64,000 bases of DNA from Pseudomonas protegens CHA0 (GTDB taxonomy: Bacteria; Pseudomonadota; Gammaproteobacteria; Pseudomonadales; Pseudomonadaceae). The number at the start of each line of letters is the position of its first letter. Position 1 is the stretch's first letter. The position numbers were made by a program, and so were the translations under genes. Below are positions 37,034-45,154 of the stretch, in pieces. Below the pieces are notes generated by a model. That model saw nothing but the letters and a program-made list of their open reading frames with translations, had not been told where the DNA came from and made no database searches. The stretch covers positions 5,439,501 to 5,503,500 of the forward strand of contig NC_021237.1 of assembly GCF_000397205.1 (NCBI RefSeq), written 5' to 3'.

Positions 37034-37056
37034 GATGCGTTATATAATAACATATC
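37034..37056 (-). promoter_or_regulatory. Zur box of rpmE2
   Basis: A 23-bp imperfect palindrome with core GTTATATAATAAC (37039-37051), differing from the gamma-proteobacterial Zur core GTTATAATATAAC at two central positions. It lies 29 bp upstream of the L31 start, over the likely promoter. Confidence 0.8.
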
Positions 37057-37105
37057 CAAATCACCCAAACGAGAACCGATTGCAATAAGGAAACTGCCGA
37101 CAGTT

Positions 37106-38431
37106 CTATGCCGCTTCCTGAAAATCCATTTCCGGAGGCTGGCGGGAGAAACCGCGAGTGAGGAAACCCAGGTACACCAGGCCAATAACCAGCCAGCTTG
37201 CCCCCAGGTAGATCGCCAGGTGATCGAGGCTGGACATCAGCCACAGATCGGCCGCCAGACCGATGAGGGGAAAGATCAGGAACAGGATCAGCTCCCGCAG
37301 GCCACGCTGCCGGGCCCCCACCCAGTAATGAAAGATCACCGACAGGTTGACCAGGCTGAAGGCCAGGAAGGCGCCGAAGTTGATGAAGGACGTCGAGGTG
37401 GTGACATCCAGCTTCAATGCCAGCAACGCCACCACGGCGCACAGCAGGATGCTGTTGACCGGGGTACCGAAGCGCTCGTGCAGGCTGCCGAAAAAGCGCT
37501 TGGGCAAGACCCCGTCGCGGCCCATGGCGAACAGCAGTCGCGAGCCGCTGGCCTGGGCCGAAAGCCCCGAGGCGAACTGACCGACAATCAGCCCGATCAG
37601 GAAGATCGAGACGAACAGGTCGCCGCCGATATTGCGCGCAATCTCGTAGGCCGCCGAATCCACATCGGCGAACTCGAAGGACGGATGGGCAACCTGGACG
37701 AAGTAGGACACCGCGACAAAGATCAGCCCGCCCACCAGGGTAATCAGCATGATCGCCCGGGGAATGGTCCGCCGTGGGTCGCGGGTTTCCTCGGTCAGGG
37801 TGCTGACCGCGTCAAAGCCCAGGAATGAATAACAGGCGATTGCCGCCCCGCTCATGATCAGCGGCAGGTGCATCTGCCCGTTGAAGAACGGTGCCAGGGT
37901 GAACAGCGGCCGCCCGGCCTCGCCACCAAGGTAGTGGATGCACAGGCCGACAAAGGCGATCAGCACCAGGAACTGCACCAGCATCAGCAGGCCGTTGATG
38001 CCGTTGGCCAGTTTCAGGCCAACGATATTGATCGCGCTGGTCACCCCGATGAAAGCCAGCACCCAGACCCACTGCGGTACACCGGGAAACGCCGAATGCA
38101 GGTAAGCGGCGCCGATCAGCCAGATGGCCATGGGCAGGAACAGGTAATCCAGCAGCACCGCCCAGCCGGCGATGAAACCCAGCTTGGGGCTGATGGCCTT
38201 GCGCACATAGCTGTAAGCCGAGCCGGCCACGGGAAACGCCGCGGCCATGCGCCCGTAGCTCATGGCGGTGAAGAACATCGCCACCAGCGCTGCCAGATAG
38301 GCTGCCGGCACCATGCCAGCGGTGGATTGGGCGAGGATGCCAAAGGTACCGAGGACAATGATCGGCGTCATGTAAGCGATACCGAACAGCACCACCGCGC
38401 CCAATGAAAGGGTGCGTTGCAAGCGAGCCAT
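37106..38431 (-). CDS. APC family amino acid/polyamine permease
   Basis: A 441-residue transporter with about 12 membrane helices. The APC start motif is [18 protein letters not shown], followed by [29 protein letters not shown] and [25 protein letters not shown], as in putrescine importer PuuP-like permeases. It lies 96 bp downstream of the nitrilase-family gene on the same strand, so the pair likely imports and hydrolyses an amine-derived or amide compound. L31 lies further downstream but has its own Zur-controlled promoter. Confidence 0.87.
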   Translation of the reverse strand: MARLQRTLSLGAVVLFGIAYMTPIIVLGTFGILAQSTAGMVPAAYLAALVAMFFTAMSYGRMAAAFPVAGSAYSYVRKAISPKLGFIAGWAVLLDYLFLPMAIWLIGAAYLHSAFPGVPQWVWVLAFIGVTSAINIVGLKLANGINGLLMLVQFLVLIAFVGLCIHYLGGEAGRPLFTLAPFFNGQMHLPLIMSGAAIACYSFLGFDAVSTLTEETRDPRRTIPRAIMLITLVGGLIFVAVSYFVQVAHPSFEFADVDSAAYEIARNIGGDLFVSIFLIGLIVGQFASGLSAQASGSRLLFAMGRDGVLPKRFFGSLHERFGTPVNSILLCAVVALLALKLDVTTSTSFINFGAFLAFSLVNLSVIFHYWVGARQRGLRELILFLIFPLIGLAADLWLMSSLDHLAIYLGASWLVIGLVYLGFLTRGFSRQPPEMDFQEAA

Positions 38432-38527
38432 GAGCGAGTACTCCGCAATTATTAGATTTATGGCAGGACTGAAAAGAGTGCAGCAGGGGGTCTTTCTTAT
38501 GGGATTGGCCGTCCGCGGACGGCCCTT

Positions 38528-39349
38528 TCAGCGGATCGGAATCAGCAGTTCACGCACGCCATCGCCGTGTTCGAGCACTTCGCCCGCAAGCTTCAGGCGC
38601 TGGTCTTCGAGGTAGCGGTAGTCCTGGCGCGCCACCTGCAGTTGCTTGAGATCCAGCTCGACCTTGAACTGACCTTCCTCGCGCCCGGCTTCGAACAGCA
38701 GGCTGCCCAGGGGGTCCACCAGGGCGCTGCCGCCGGCGAACAGCAGGCCGCCATCGCCTTCTTCCACTCGGTTGACCATTAGCGCGAACGCCTGGTTTTC
38801 CTGGGCCCGGGCCATGATCGCGGTACGGTGGGTGGGCCCGTAGGGGTCCATGTTGCCATTGGTCACGATCAGCAGTTCGGCGCCCAGTTGCGCCAGGGCC
38901 CGGGCGCTTTCGGGGAACTCGATGTCGTAGCAGATCAGCAGGCCGACCCGCACACCGTTCCACAGGCAGGTGGCGTAGCGGTCACCGGGGGTGAACACAC
39001 CGCGGTCGGAAGCCCACAGGTGGGTCTTGCGATAACGCAGGGCAATGCCCTCGGGGGTAATCAGCAAAGTGGTGTTATAGAATCGGCCGTCGTCGTTTTC
39101 GGCCATGCCGATCACCACCGCGATATTGCGCGCCCGGGCGGCCTGGATCACGGCCTGCACGGTGGGGCCATCCAGCGGCTCGGCCACGGCGGCCACGGTC
39201 TCGGCGCTGGGGAAACCCATCAGGTGGGTTTCTGGAAATACGATCAACCGGGTATCGGCGGCGCAGGCGGCAATGGCCGCCAGGGCTCGTTCCAGGTTGT
39301 AAGCTGTGGCGTTATCACGGCCCGCCAACTGGGCCAGTTCAACCTTCAT
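38528..39349 (-). CDS. Carbon-nitrogen hydrolase (nitrilase superfamily)
   Basis: A 273-residue enzyme with the full Glu-Lys-Cys triad: LIVFPETHL (Glu, about 43), RYRKTHLW (Lys, about 112) and LLICYDIEFPE (Cys, about 146). It hydrolyses amides or carbamoyl groups; substrates in this superfamily include N-carbamoylputrescine, omega-amides and aliphatic amides. The APC permease of the PuuP type next to it makes an amine-derived substrate plausible. AAGGAA precedes the ATG at 39349; an ORF running further upstream is an artefact. Confidence 0.88.
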   Translation of the reverse strand: MKVELAQLAGRDNATAYNLERALAAIAACAADTRLIVFPETHLMGFPSAETVAAVAEPLDGPTVQAVIQAARARNIAVVIGMAENDDGRFYNTTLLITPEGIALRYRKTHLWASDRGVFTPGDRYATCLWNGVRVGLLICYDIEFPESARALAQLGAELLIVTNGNMDPYGPTHRTAIMARAQENQAFALMVNRVEEGDGGLLFAGGSALVDPLGSLLFEAGREEGQFKVELDLKQLQVARQDYRYLEDQRLKLAGEVLEHGDGVRELLIPIR

Positions 39350-39442
39350 GGGTATTCCTTGTTCTTTGGCTGTGCCGCAGTATGCGCAGCAGCAACCGGC
39401 CCGCAAATCACGCAGCCGGGGTAACCCGATAGGGGTAGATGC

Positions 39443-40243
39443 ATGACATTGTCGCTGGATGACATCGCCTGGCACCGCTCGGTGGGGCAGATGATCGAAG
39501 CCCTGGACCAGGCCAGTTTCTGGCCCCAGCTGGTGCGCCTGCTGGAGCAGTACGTGAGTTTCGACAGCTGGGTGGCGCTGCTGTTTTGCAGTGAGCGCAA
39601 ACCCCTGGTGTTCGCCGAATGCCCGGGGGAGGACGGCAGCCCCGACCAGTTGTTCCAGGACTACCTCAACGGCCTGTACCTGCTCGACCCCTTCTACGTT
39701 GCCAGCCGCGAACAATCGCGCAGCGGCCTGCTGCGCCTGGCGGAAGTGGCCCCGGAACACTTCCAGCTGACCGAGTACTACCAACGCTACTTTCGTCTGA
39801 ATGTGGTGGCCGATGAGATCCAGTTCAATTGCCAGCTGGCGGACAGCCGCACCCTGTGCCTGTCCCTGGGTTCGCGACAACGCTTCGCCCCACCCCAGAT
39901 CGCCCTGCTGTCACTGATCGAGCCCTGGGTGGTGGCCTTGCTGCGCCAGCGCCTGCCCCACGAAAGCATTGAGCAAGACAACCCAGCGCAATTGCATCCA
40001 ATGCCCGATTGGCGCAGCCAGCTGGACCACTCCATGCAACAACTGCGGGGCGCACAACTCACCGCCCGGGAGCTGGATGTGGGGCGCCTGATGCTCAGCG
40101 GTTGCTCCAACAAGGAGATCGCTCGTAAGCTGGAAATCTCCGCCGAAACCGTGAAAGTTCATAAAAAGCACATCTACAGCAAGCTGGGCATCAAATCCCA
40201 GTCCGAGCTGTTTTCGATTTTTCTCCAGGCGCAAAGCGCCTGA
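39443..40243 (+). CDS. LuxR-family transcriptional regulator
   Basis: A 266-residue regulator. The C-terminal LuxR helix-turn-helix is clear (LTARELDVGRLMLSGCSNKE, IARKLEISAETVKVHKKHIY). The N-terminal 180 residues form a GAF-like or autoinducer-like domain with LLEQYVSFDSWVALLF and LLRLAEVAPEHFQLTEYYQRYF, lacking the usual acyl-homoserine-lactone residues that I can recognise. It is divergent from the nitrilase gene across 93 bp, so it is a likely regulator of the nitrilase/permease pair. Confidence 0.85.
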   Translation: MTLSLDDIAWHRSVGQMIEALDQASFWPQLVRLLEQYVSFDSWVALLFCSERKPLVFAECPGEDGSPDQLFQDYLNGLYLLDPFYVASREQSRSGLLRLAEVAPEHFQLTEYYQRYFRLNVVADEIQFNCQLADSRTLCLSLGSRQRFAPPQIALLSLIEPWVVALLRQRLPHESIEQDNPAQLHPMPDWRSQLDHSMQQLRGAQLTARELDVGRLMLSGCSNKEIARKLEISAETVKVHKKHIYSKLGIKSQSELFSIFLQAQSA

Positions 40244-40351
40244 TACCCCTTCAGGGCCGCCCCGGCAGCCCCACACAACAATAAGATCTTGTGCACCCAT
40301 AAGAATGAGTACTGATAAACGACCTTAATGAGTCCGAACCAAGGAAACCGT

Positions 40352-41971
40352 ATGAGCCTGTCCCTTCTGAGCCGCTACGCCTTCTTTGCCGCCTGTGTGA
40401 TTTTCACCCTCGCCAGCCTGCCCTTTCTCGAACACGACTGGCTCTGGCCATTCGCCCTGGTCACCGGCCTGCTGAGCCTGCTGGGGATCTTCGACCTGCT
40501 GCAAAGCCCGCACGCGGTGCGGCGCAATTACCCGATCCTGGGCAATATCCGCTACCTGGTGGAAGGCATCCGCCCGGAGATCCGCCAGTACCTGCTGGAA
40601 TCCGACAGCGACGCCCTGCCCTTTTCCCGCGCCCAACGCTCCCTGGTGTACTCCCGGGCCAAGAACGAAAGCGCCGACAAACCCTTCGGCACCCTGATCG
40701 ATGTCTACCAGTCGGGCTTCGAATTCATCGGCCACTCCATGCGCCCGGCGCCCCTGAGTGATCCCAACAGCTTTCGCGTGACCGTCGGCGGCCCGCAATG
40801 CACCCAGCCCTACTCGGCCTCGGTGTTCAACATCTCGGCCATGAGCTTCGGCTCCCTCAGCGCCAACGCCATCCGCGCCCTGAACCAGGGTGCCAAGCTC
40901 GGCAACTTCGCCCACGACACCGGTGAAGGCAGCATCAGCCCCTACCACCGCGAACACGGCGGCGACCTGACCTGGGAACTGGGCAGCGGCTACTTCGGCT
41001 GCCGCACCAGCGACGGCCGTTTCGACCCGGAGCGCTTCGCCGTGCAGGCGCAGAACCCCCAGGTTCGGATGATCGAGATCAAGATGAGCCAGGGCGCCAA
41101 GCCTGGCCACGGCGGCATCCTGCCCAAGCACAAGGTGACCCAGGAAATCGCCGACACCCGGGGCATCCGCATGGGCGAGGACTGCATTTCACCGTCGAGC
41201 CACAGCGCCTTTTCCACCCCGATCGAGATGATGCATTTCATCCAGCAACTGCGTGAGCTGTCCGGCGGCAAGCCGGTGGGCTTCAAGTTCTGCCTGGGCC
41301 ACCCCTGGGAGTTCATGGGCATCGCCAAGGCCATGCTGGAAACCGGCATCCTGCCGGACTTCATCGTGGTGGACGGCAAGGAAGGCGGCACCGGCGCGGC
41401 CCCCGTGGAGTTCACCGACCACATCGGCGCACCGATGCGCGAGGGCCTGCTGTTCGTCCACAACACCCTGGTGGGCCTGAACCTGCGGGACAAGATCAAG
41501 CTCGGCGCCAGTGGCAAGATCGTCAGCGCCTTCGACATCGCCAGCGTGCTGGCCATCGGTGCCGACTGGGCCAACTCGGCCCGGGGCTTCATGTTCGCCA
41601 TCGGCTGCATCCAGTCCCAGAGCTGCCATACCAACAAGTGCCCCACCGGTGTCGCCACCCAGGACAACCTGCGCCAGCGCGCCCTGGTGGTGCCGGACAA
41701 GGCCCAGCGGGTATTCAGCTTCCACCGCAACACCCTCAAGGCCCTGGCGGAAATGCTCGCTGCCGCCGGCCTGCAACACCCTTCGCAACTGGAAGCCAAG
41801 CACCTGGTGCGACGCATGTCGGCCACCGAGATCAAGCTGTTCTCCCAGTTGCACGTGTTCCTCAAGCCCGGCGAGCTGCTCACCGGCGAGGTCAACGGCG
41901 AGTTCTACTCGCGCATGTGGCAACTGGCCCGGGCCGACAGCTTCGAACCCAACACCGAAGCCGCCGCTTAA
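40352..41971 (+). CDS. FMN-binding glutamate synthase family protein
   Basis: A 539-residue protein carrying the FMN-binding synthase domain of glutamate synthase without an amidotransferase domain. Two N-terminal hydrophobic helices (about residues 8-45) suggest membrane attachment. The FMN barrel has ISAMSFGSLSANAIRALNQGA, DTGEGSISPYH and VDGKEGGTGAAP, and the iron-sulfur cysteine set is CIQSQSCHTNKCPTG. The enzymatic reaction of these stand-alone proteins is not established. AAGGAAA precedes the ATG at 40352. Confidence 0.88.
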   Translation: MSLSLLSRYAFFAACVIFTLASLPFLEHDWLWPFALVTGLLSLLGIFDLLQSPHAVRRNYPILGNIRYLVEGIRPEIRQYLLESDSDALPFSRAQRSLVYSRAKNESADKPFGTLIDVYQSGFEFIGHSMRPAPLSDPNSFRVTVGGPQCTQPYSASVFNISAMSFGSLSANAIRALNQGAKLGNFAHDTGEGSISPYHREHGGDLTWELGSGYFGCRTSDGRFDPERFAVQAQNPQVRMIEIKMSQGAKPGHGGILPKHKVTQEIADTRGIRMGEDCISPSSHSAFSTPIEMMHFIQQLRELSGGKPVGFKFCLGHPWEFMGIAKAMLETGILPDFIVVDGKEGGTGAAPVEFTDHIGAPMREGLLFVHNTLVGLNLRDKIKLGASGKIVSAFDIASVLAIGADWANSARGFMFAIGCIQSQSCHTNKCPTGVATQDNLRQRALVVPDKAQRVFSFHRNTLKALAEMLAAAGLQHPSQLEAKHLVRRMSATEIKLFSQLHVFLKPGELLTGEVNGEFYSRMWQLARADSFEPNTEAAA

Positions 41972-42034
41972 GCCCCATTGCCCAGTGCTCCCCGGTTGCA
42001 GGGGAGCGCGGGGCATCACCCAAGGAAGATTGCA

Positions 42035-42319
42035 ATGCTCAAGGTCATCGCTGAAGATTTCATCCAGGCCGAACACCTGGACACCGTGCGCCCGTGGTAC
42101 GCCGAACTGGTGGAAAAAACCCGCCAGGAACCGCTGTGCATCGCCTACGATCTGTTCGTCGATCAGAAAGACCCCGGGCACTTCATCTTCGTCGAACAGT
42201 GGCCGGACCAGGCGGCCCTCGACACCCACTGCCAGACCGAGCACTTCACCCGCCTGGTGCCGCAGATCAATGCTTTTCAGCGCCGCGAATGCCGTGTGCT
42301 CTTGATGAACGAGTTCTAG
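42035..42319 (+). CDS. Antibiotic biosynthesis monooxygenase (ABM) domain protein
   Basis: A 94-residue ferredoxin-like-fold protein of the ABM/YgiN type: MLKVIAEDFIQAEHLDTVRP, CIAYDLFVDQKDPGHFIFVEQW and TEHFTRLVP. Such proteins are quinol monooxygenases or small heme/quinone-handling enzymes. AAGGAAG precedes the ATG at 42035. It lies 63 bp after the FMN protein and 76 bp before a cupin gene. Confidence 0.86.
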   Translation: MLKVIAEDFIQAEHLDTVRPWYAELVEKTRQEPLCIAYDLFVDQKDPGHFIFVEQWPDQAALDTHCQTEHFTRLVPQINAFQRRECRVLLMNEF

Positions 42320-42395
42320 AAAACCCGACCCAGACCTTGCTTGACCGGACCACCGAAAGCAGACCCCAACCCCACTGACCTTTCGGAGACCCGCC

Positions 42396-42692
42396 ATGCC
42401 CTTGCTGTCATTCGAACAACTGTCCCGCCAACTGCCAGCGCCCTGGCAATCCACGCTGGTGGGCCAGGTCGGCCCGGCCCGCATCAAGGTGCTGCGCATG
42501 GACGGCCAGCCCTACCCGGAAGAAACCCACGACTTCAACGAAGGCCTGCTGGTGACCCAGGGCTGCCTGCACCTGGGCATTGGCCAGGCCGTGGTGGAAG
42601 TGGCGACGGGCCAGATGTACCTGGTGGAGGCCGGCCAGGCCCATAGCGTGCTGCCCGGCAGCCACGGCACCCTGGTGATCATCGACGTCTAG
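42396..42692 (+). CDS. Small cupin-domain protein
   Basis: A 98-residue single cupin barrel: PYPEETHDFNEGLLVTQGCL (first motif with His and Glu) and MYLVEAGQAHSVLPGSHGTL (second motif). One metal site is possible. Function is unknown. Its position in a run of co-directional small redox-like genes suggests a role in handling a reactive or aromatic compound. Confidence 0.82.
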   Translation: MPLLSFEQLSRQLPAPWQSTLVGQVGPARIKVLRMDGQPYPEETHDFNEGLLVTQGCLHLGIGQAVVEVATGQMYLVEAGQAHSVLPGSHGTLVIIDV

Positions 42693-42771
42693 CCTGTCTC
42701 GCATCGACTCAATCGCGGTAACCACCTGCCCAAGGTCGGTCCGACCAGAGGGCCCATGCACGGAGAAGCCC

Positions 42772-43614
42772 ATGCCTCGTCGTCTGTTTGCAGTGATCGC
42801 TTTACTGATGTCCTTCAACAGCGCCTTTGCCGGCGAACGCTGGCAGAGCCTGCCGCCCACACCGGCCCCGGTGGCCGGGGCGCAAGCCGGTTATGCCGAA
42901 GTCAACGGCATCCGCCTGTATTACAGCAAGCTCGGCCACGGCTCACCGGTGGTGCTGCTGCATGGCGGCCTGGGTAATGCCGACTATTGGGGGCTCCAGG
43001 CCAAGGCCCTGGCCGCCCGGCACACGGTGATCAGCGTCGACAGCCGCGGCCACGGGCGCAGCACCCGGGACGCCCGGCCCTACGGCTACGACCTGATGGC
43101 CGACGACGTGATCGCCCTGCTGGACCAGCTGAAGATCCCCCGCGCCGATTTCGTCGGCTGGAGCGACGGCGCGATCCTCGGCCTGGACCTGGCCATGCGT
43201 TACCCGCAGCGGGTCGGCAAGGTCTTCGCCTACGCCGCCAACACCCAGACCTCAGGGGTCAAGGAAGGCGTGGAGAACAACCCGACCTTCGCCGCCTACA
43301 TCGAGCGCGCCGGCCAGGAGTACACCCGCCTGTCACCCACGCCCAAGGAGTACCCGGCCTTTGTCGAGCAGATCGGCCACATGTGGGCCAGCCAGCCGAA
43401 CTGGAGCGACGCCGACCTGGCGAAGATCAAGACGCCGGTACTGATCGTCGATGGCGACCACGATGAAGCCATCAAGCGCGAGCACACCGAATACATGGCC
43501 CAGGCGATTCCCGGCGCCGGGCTGCTGATCCTGCCCAACGTCAGCCACTTCGCCTTCCTCCAGGACCCGGGCCTGTTCAATGCAGCCCTGGAACATTTCC
43601 TCGACGAAAAATAG
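42772..43614 (+). CDS. Exported alpha/beta hydrolase
   Basis: A 280-residue serine hydrolase with a signal peptide (about 1-21, cleavage after FNSAFAG). Motifs: oxyanion VVLLHGGLGNADYWG, elbow GWSDG (about residue 125), acid Asp in VDGDHDEAIK and His in NVSHFAFLQ. The elbow has Ser-Asp rather than Ser-Met, as in some haloperoxidase- and lactonase-like members. It probably acts in the periplasm on an ester or lactone. Confidence 0.86.
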   Translation: MPRRLFAVIALLMSFNSAFAGERWQSLPPTPAPVAGAQAGYAEVNGIRLYYSKLGHGSPVVLLHGGLGNADYWGLQAKALAARHTVISVDSRGHGRSTRDARPYGYDLMADDVIALLDQLKIPRADFVGWSDGAILGLDLAMRYPQRVGKVFAYAANTQTSGVKEGVENNPTFAAYIERAGQEYTRLSPTPKEYPAFVEQIGHMWASQPNWSDADLAKIKTPVLIVDGDHDEAIKREHTEYMAQAIPGAGLLILPNVSHFAFLQDPGLFNAALEHFLDEK

Positions 43615-43666
43615 CCCTGGCCATCGCCATGGATGCCCCTCTTTCCAGGGACGTCCACGGCAGGCG

Positions 43667-43684
43667 ATATGCATAAACGCATAT
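43667..43684. promoter_or_regulatory. Inverted repeat upstream of the cysteine protease gene
   Basis: ATATGC-N6-GCATAT, a perfect 6-bp inverted repeat in an AT-rich patch that probably contains the promoter for the protease gene 170 bp downstream. The binding protein is unknown. Confidence 0.35.
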
Positions 43685-43854
43685 TTTAATTGCATTGACG
43701 CATCAATCCTCTAAGGTTGTTTGCAGACCCGGTCAACGCAGGCCATCGAGGCTGGCCCAGCGCAGCGTCATGTCCCGGGTCCGGCTACGCGCAGTAGCCC
43801 GACACGCAACGACGACACCAGCCGGAGGCTGGATTTCATTCATGGAGGATGAAC

Positions 43855-44445
43855 ATGTTAAGTAGCAACCTGACCCCAGGCGACGCTCCCCAGGCCCTGC
43901 CCCAGTGCCTGGCCGGCAGCCTGCTCGACCCGCAACTGAGCGAAGTCGATCCACACACCGAAGCTGCGCCCCAGGCCGCTGCCCGGCTCAACTTCAGCGT
44001 GCAGCAGCAAACCCAGAGCAACTGGTGCTGGGCAGCATTGTCCGCATCGGTGGGCAACTACTACGGCACCGGTTCCTGGACCCAGTGCGGAGTGGCCAAC
44101 GCCGAACTGGGCCGCAACTTCTGCTGCAGCCAGCCCGGGCCGTGCAACGTCTACGGCTACCTGGATTCGGCCCTGCGCACCACCCGCTGCTACGGCGGCA
44201 TGCGTGAGGACCGGATGCAGATGCCGGCCATCGACAACCAGCTCGGCATGGGCCGCCCCGTGGGCCTGCGCTGTGCGTGGTACGGCGGCGGTGCACATTT
44301 CCTGACGATCTACGGCAGCGATGGCGGCTACATCCTGGTGGCGGATTCGATCTACGGTTACTCGACCCGCGCCCTGAACAGTTTCCCCGGTTCCTACAAC
44401 GGCGGCGGCAACTGGACCCACACCTACTTCACCCGAAAAAACTAG
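43855..44445 (+). CDS. Papain-like cysteine protease, C70 (AvrRpt2)-like
   Basis: A 196-residue papain-fold protein. The active-site triad can be read as Cys58 in QQTQSNWCWAAL, His148 in GGGAHFLTIYG and Asp164 in LVADSIYG; the spacing (90 and 16 residues) is close to that I recall for AvrRpt2 (C122, H208, D226). It has eight cysteines, including a CC pair, suggesting disulphides or metal binding. There is no signal peptide, but a 40-residue Pro-rich N-terminal stretch is present. GGAGG is 6 bp before the ATG at 43855, so I prefer this over the adjacent ATG at 43849. The partner gene follows after 8 bp. Confidence 0.82.
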   Translation: MLSSNLTPGDAPQALPQCLAGSLLDPQLSEVDPHTEAAPQAAARLNFSVQQQTQSNWCWAALSASVGNYYGTGSWTQCGVANAELGRNFCCSQPGPCNVYGYLDSALRTTRCYGGMREDRMQMPAIDNQLGMGRPVGLRCAWYGGGAHFLTIYGSDGGYILVADSIYGYSTRALNSFPGSYNGGGNWTHTYFTRKN

Positions 44446-44453
44446 GAGGCGAC

Positions 44454-45053
44454 ATGCAACTGACTTACCCCAAGGCGCCTGTCGATGGCGTCCAGCACCT
44501 GCGCTCGGCCCTTCAGGCGGCCCTGCAGACCCAGGGTTTCGGTATCAACCGCGGGTTTGCCAAGGCCCGTGCCCGTAACCTGAATCTGTCCCAGGCCTTT
44601 CGCGGCTACGCCCTGAGCCTGGAGGACCTGGCCCAGGGCAAGGGGCTGGCCGAGGCCAAGGCCGGTGACTGGCATTACCTGGTGTTCGATGCCGGAGTGT
44701 CGATTGCCGATGCGCAGTTGACCGAGGTGGCCGGCAAGGTCGGCTTCTCTGCGCTGAACCATGGCAGCCTGGCGGCGTCCGCCGTCAACGCCCTGGACCT
44801 GGCGGAACAGGCGCCGCAACTGCAGGGAAAAAGCTATGAACTGCGCCTGCTGTTCATCTCGGCGCTGCAGGTCACGGCGATCTGGCTGCATGGGCCCGGC
44901 GAAGAGGTGCTGATTCCCATCGAGCCGACACCCAAGACCCTGGCCGCCCATCAGCTCCACAGCGAAACGGCGTTGCTCGCCCTGCTGGCGCCGGCGGCGC
45001 TGCAGGCCAAGGCCATCTTCGACGCCGATACCCGCGGCACCCTGGGCGGTTGA
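44454..45053 (+). CDS. Hypothetical partner of papain-like protease
   Basis: A 199-residue soluble protein that I do not recognise. It has no signal peptide or membrane helix. It mixes helix-rich segments (HLRSALQAALQTQGF, TLAAHQLHSETALLALLAPA) with strands such as KSYELRLLFISALQVTAIWL, suggesting an alpha/beta fold. GGAGG lies before the ATG, 8 bp after the protease stop, so it is cotranscribed. It could be a substrate, inhibitor, chaperone or immunity factor for the protease; nothing in the sequence decides. Confidence 0.6.
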   Translation: MQLTYPKAPVDGVQHLRSALQAALQTQGFGINRGFAKARARNLNLSQAFRGYALSLEDLAQGKGLAEAKAGDWHYLVFDAGVSIADAQLTEVAGKVGFSALNHGSLAASAVNALDLAEQAPQLQGKSYELRLLFISALQVTAIWLHGPGEEVLIPIEPTPKTLAAHQLHSETALLALLAPAALQAKAIFDADTRGTLGG

Positions 45054-45065
45054 TCCGGGCAAAAA

Positions 45066-45097
45066 AAATCCGGCGGCCTTTGCAGGTCGCCGGATTT
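45066..45097. terminator. Bidirectional terminator
   Basis: Stem AAATCCGGCG / CGCCGGATTT with a 12-nt loop, preceded by a run of A residues (45061-45068) and followed by TTT. It serves both the protease operon on the plus strand and, with the A run read as T, the ProY-like gene on the minus strand. Confidence 0.88.
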
Positions 45098-45154
45098 CTG
45101 GTCTCAGCGTTTCAGTCCGGGATGCTCAAGCCAGCCGCATCACCCAAGCGCAGG

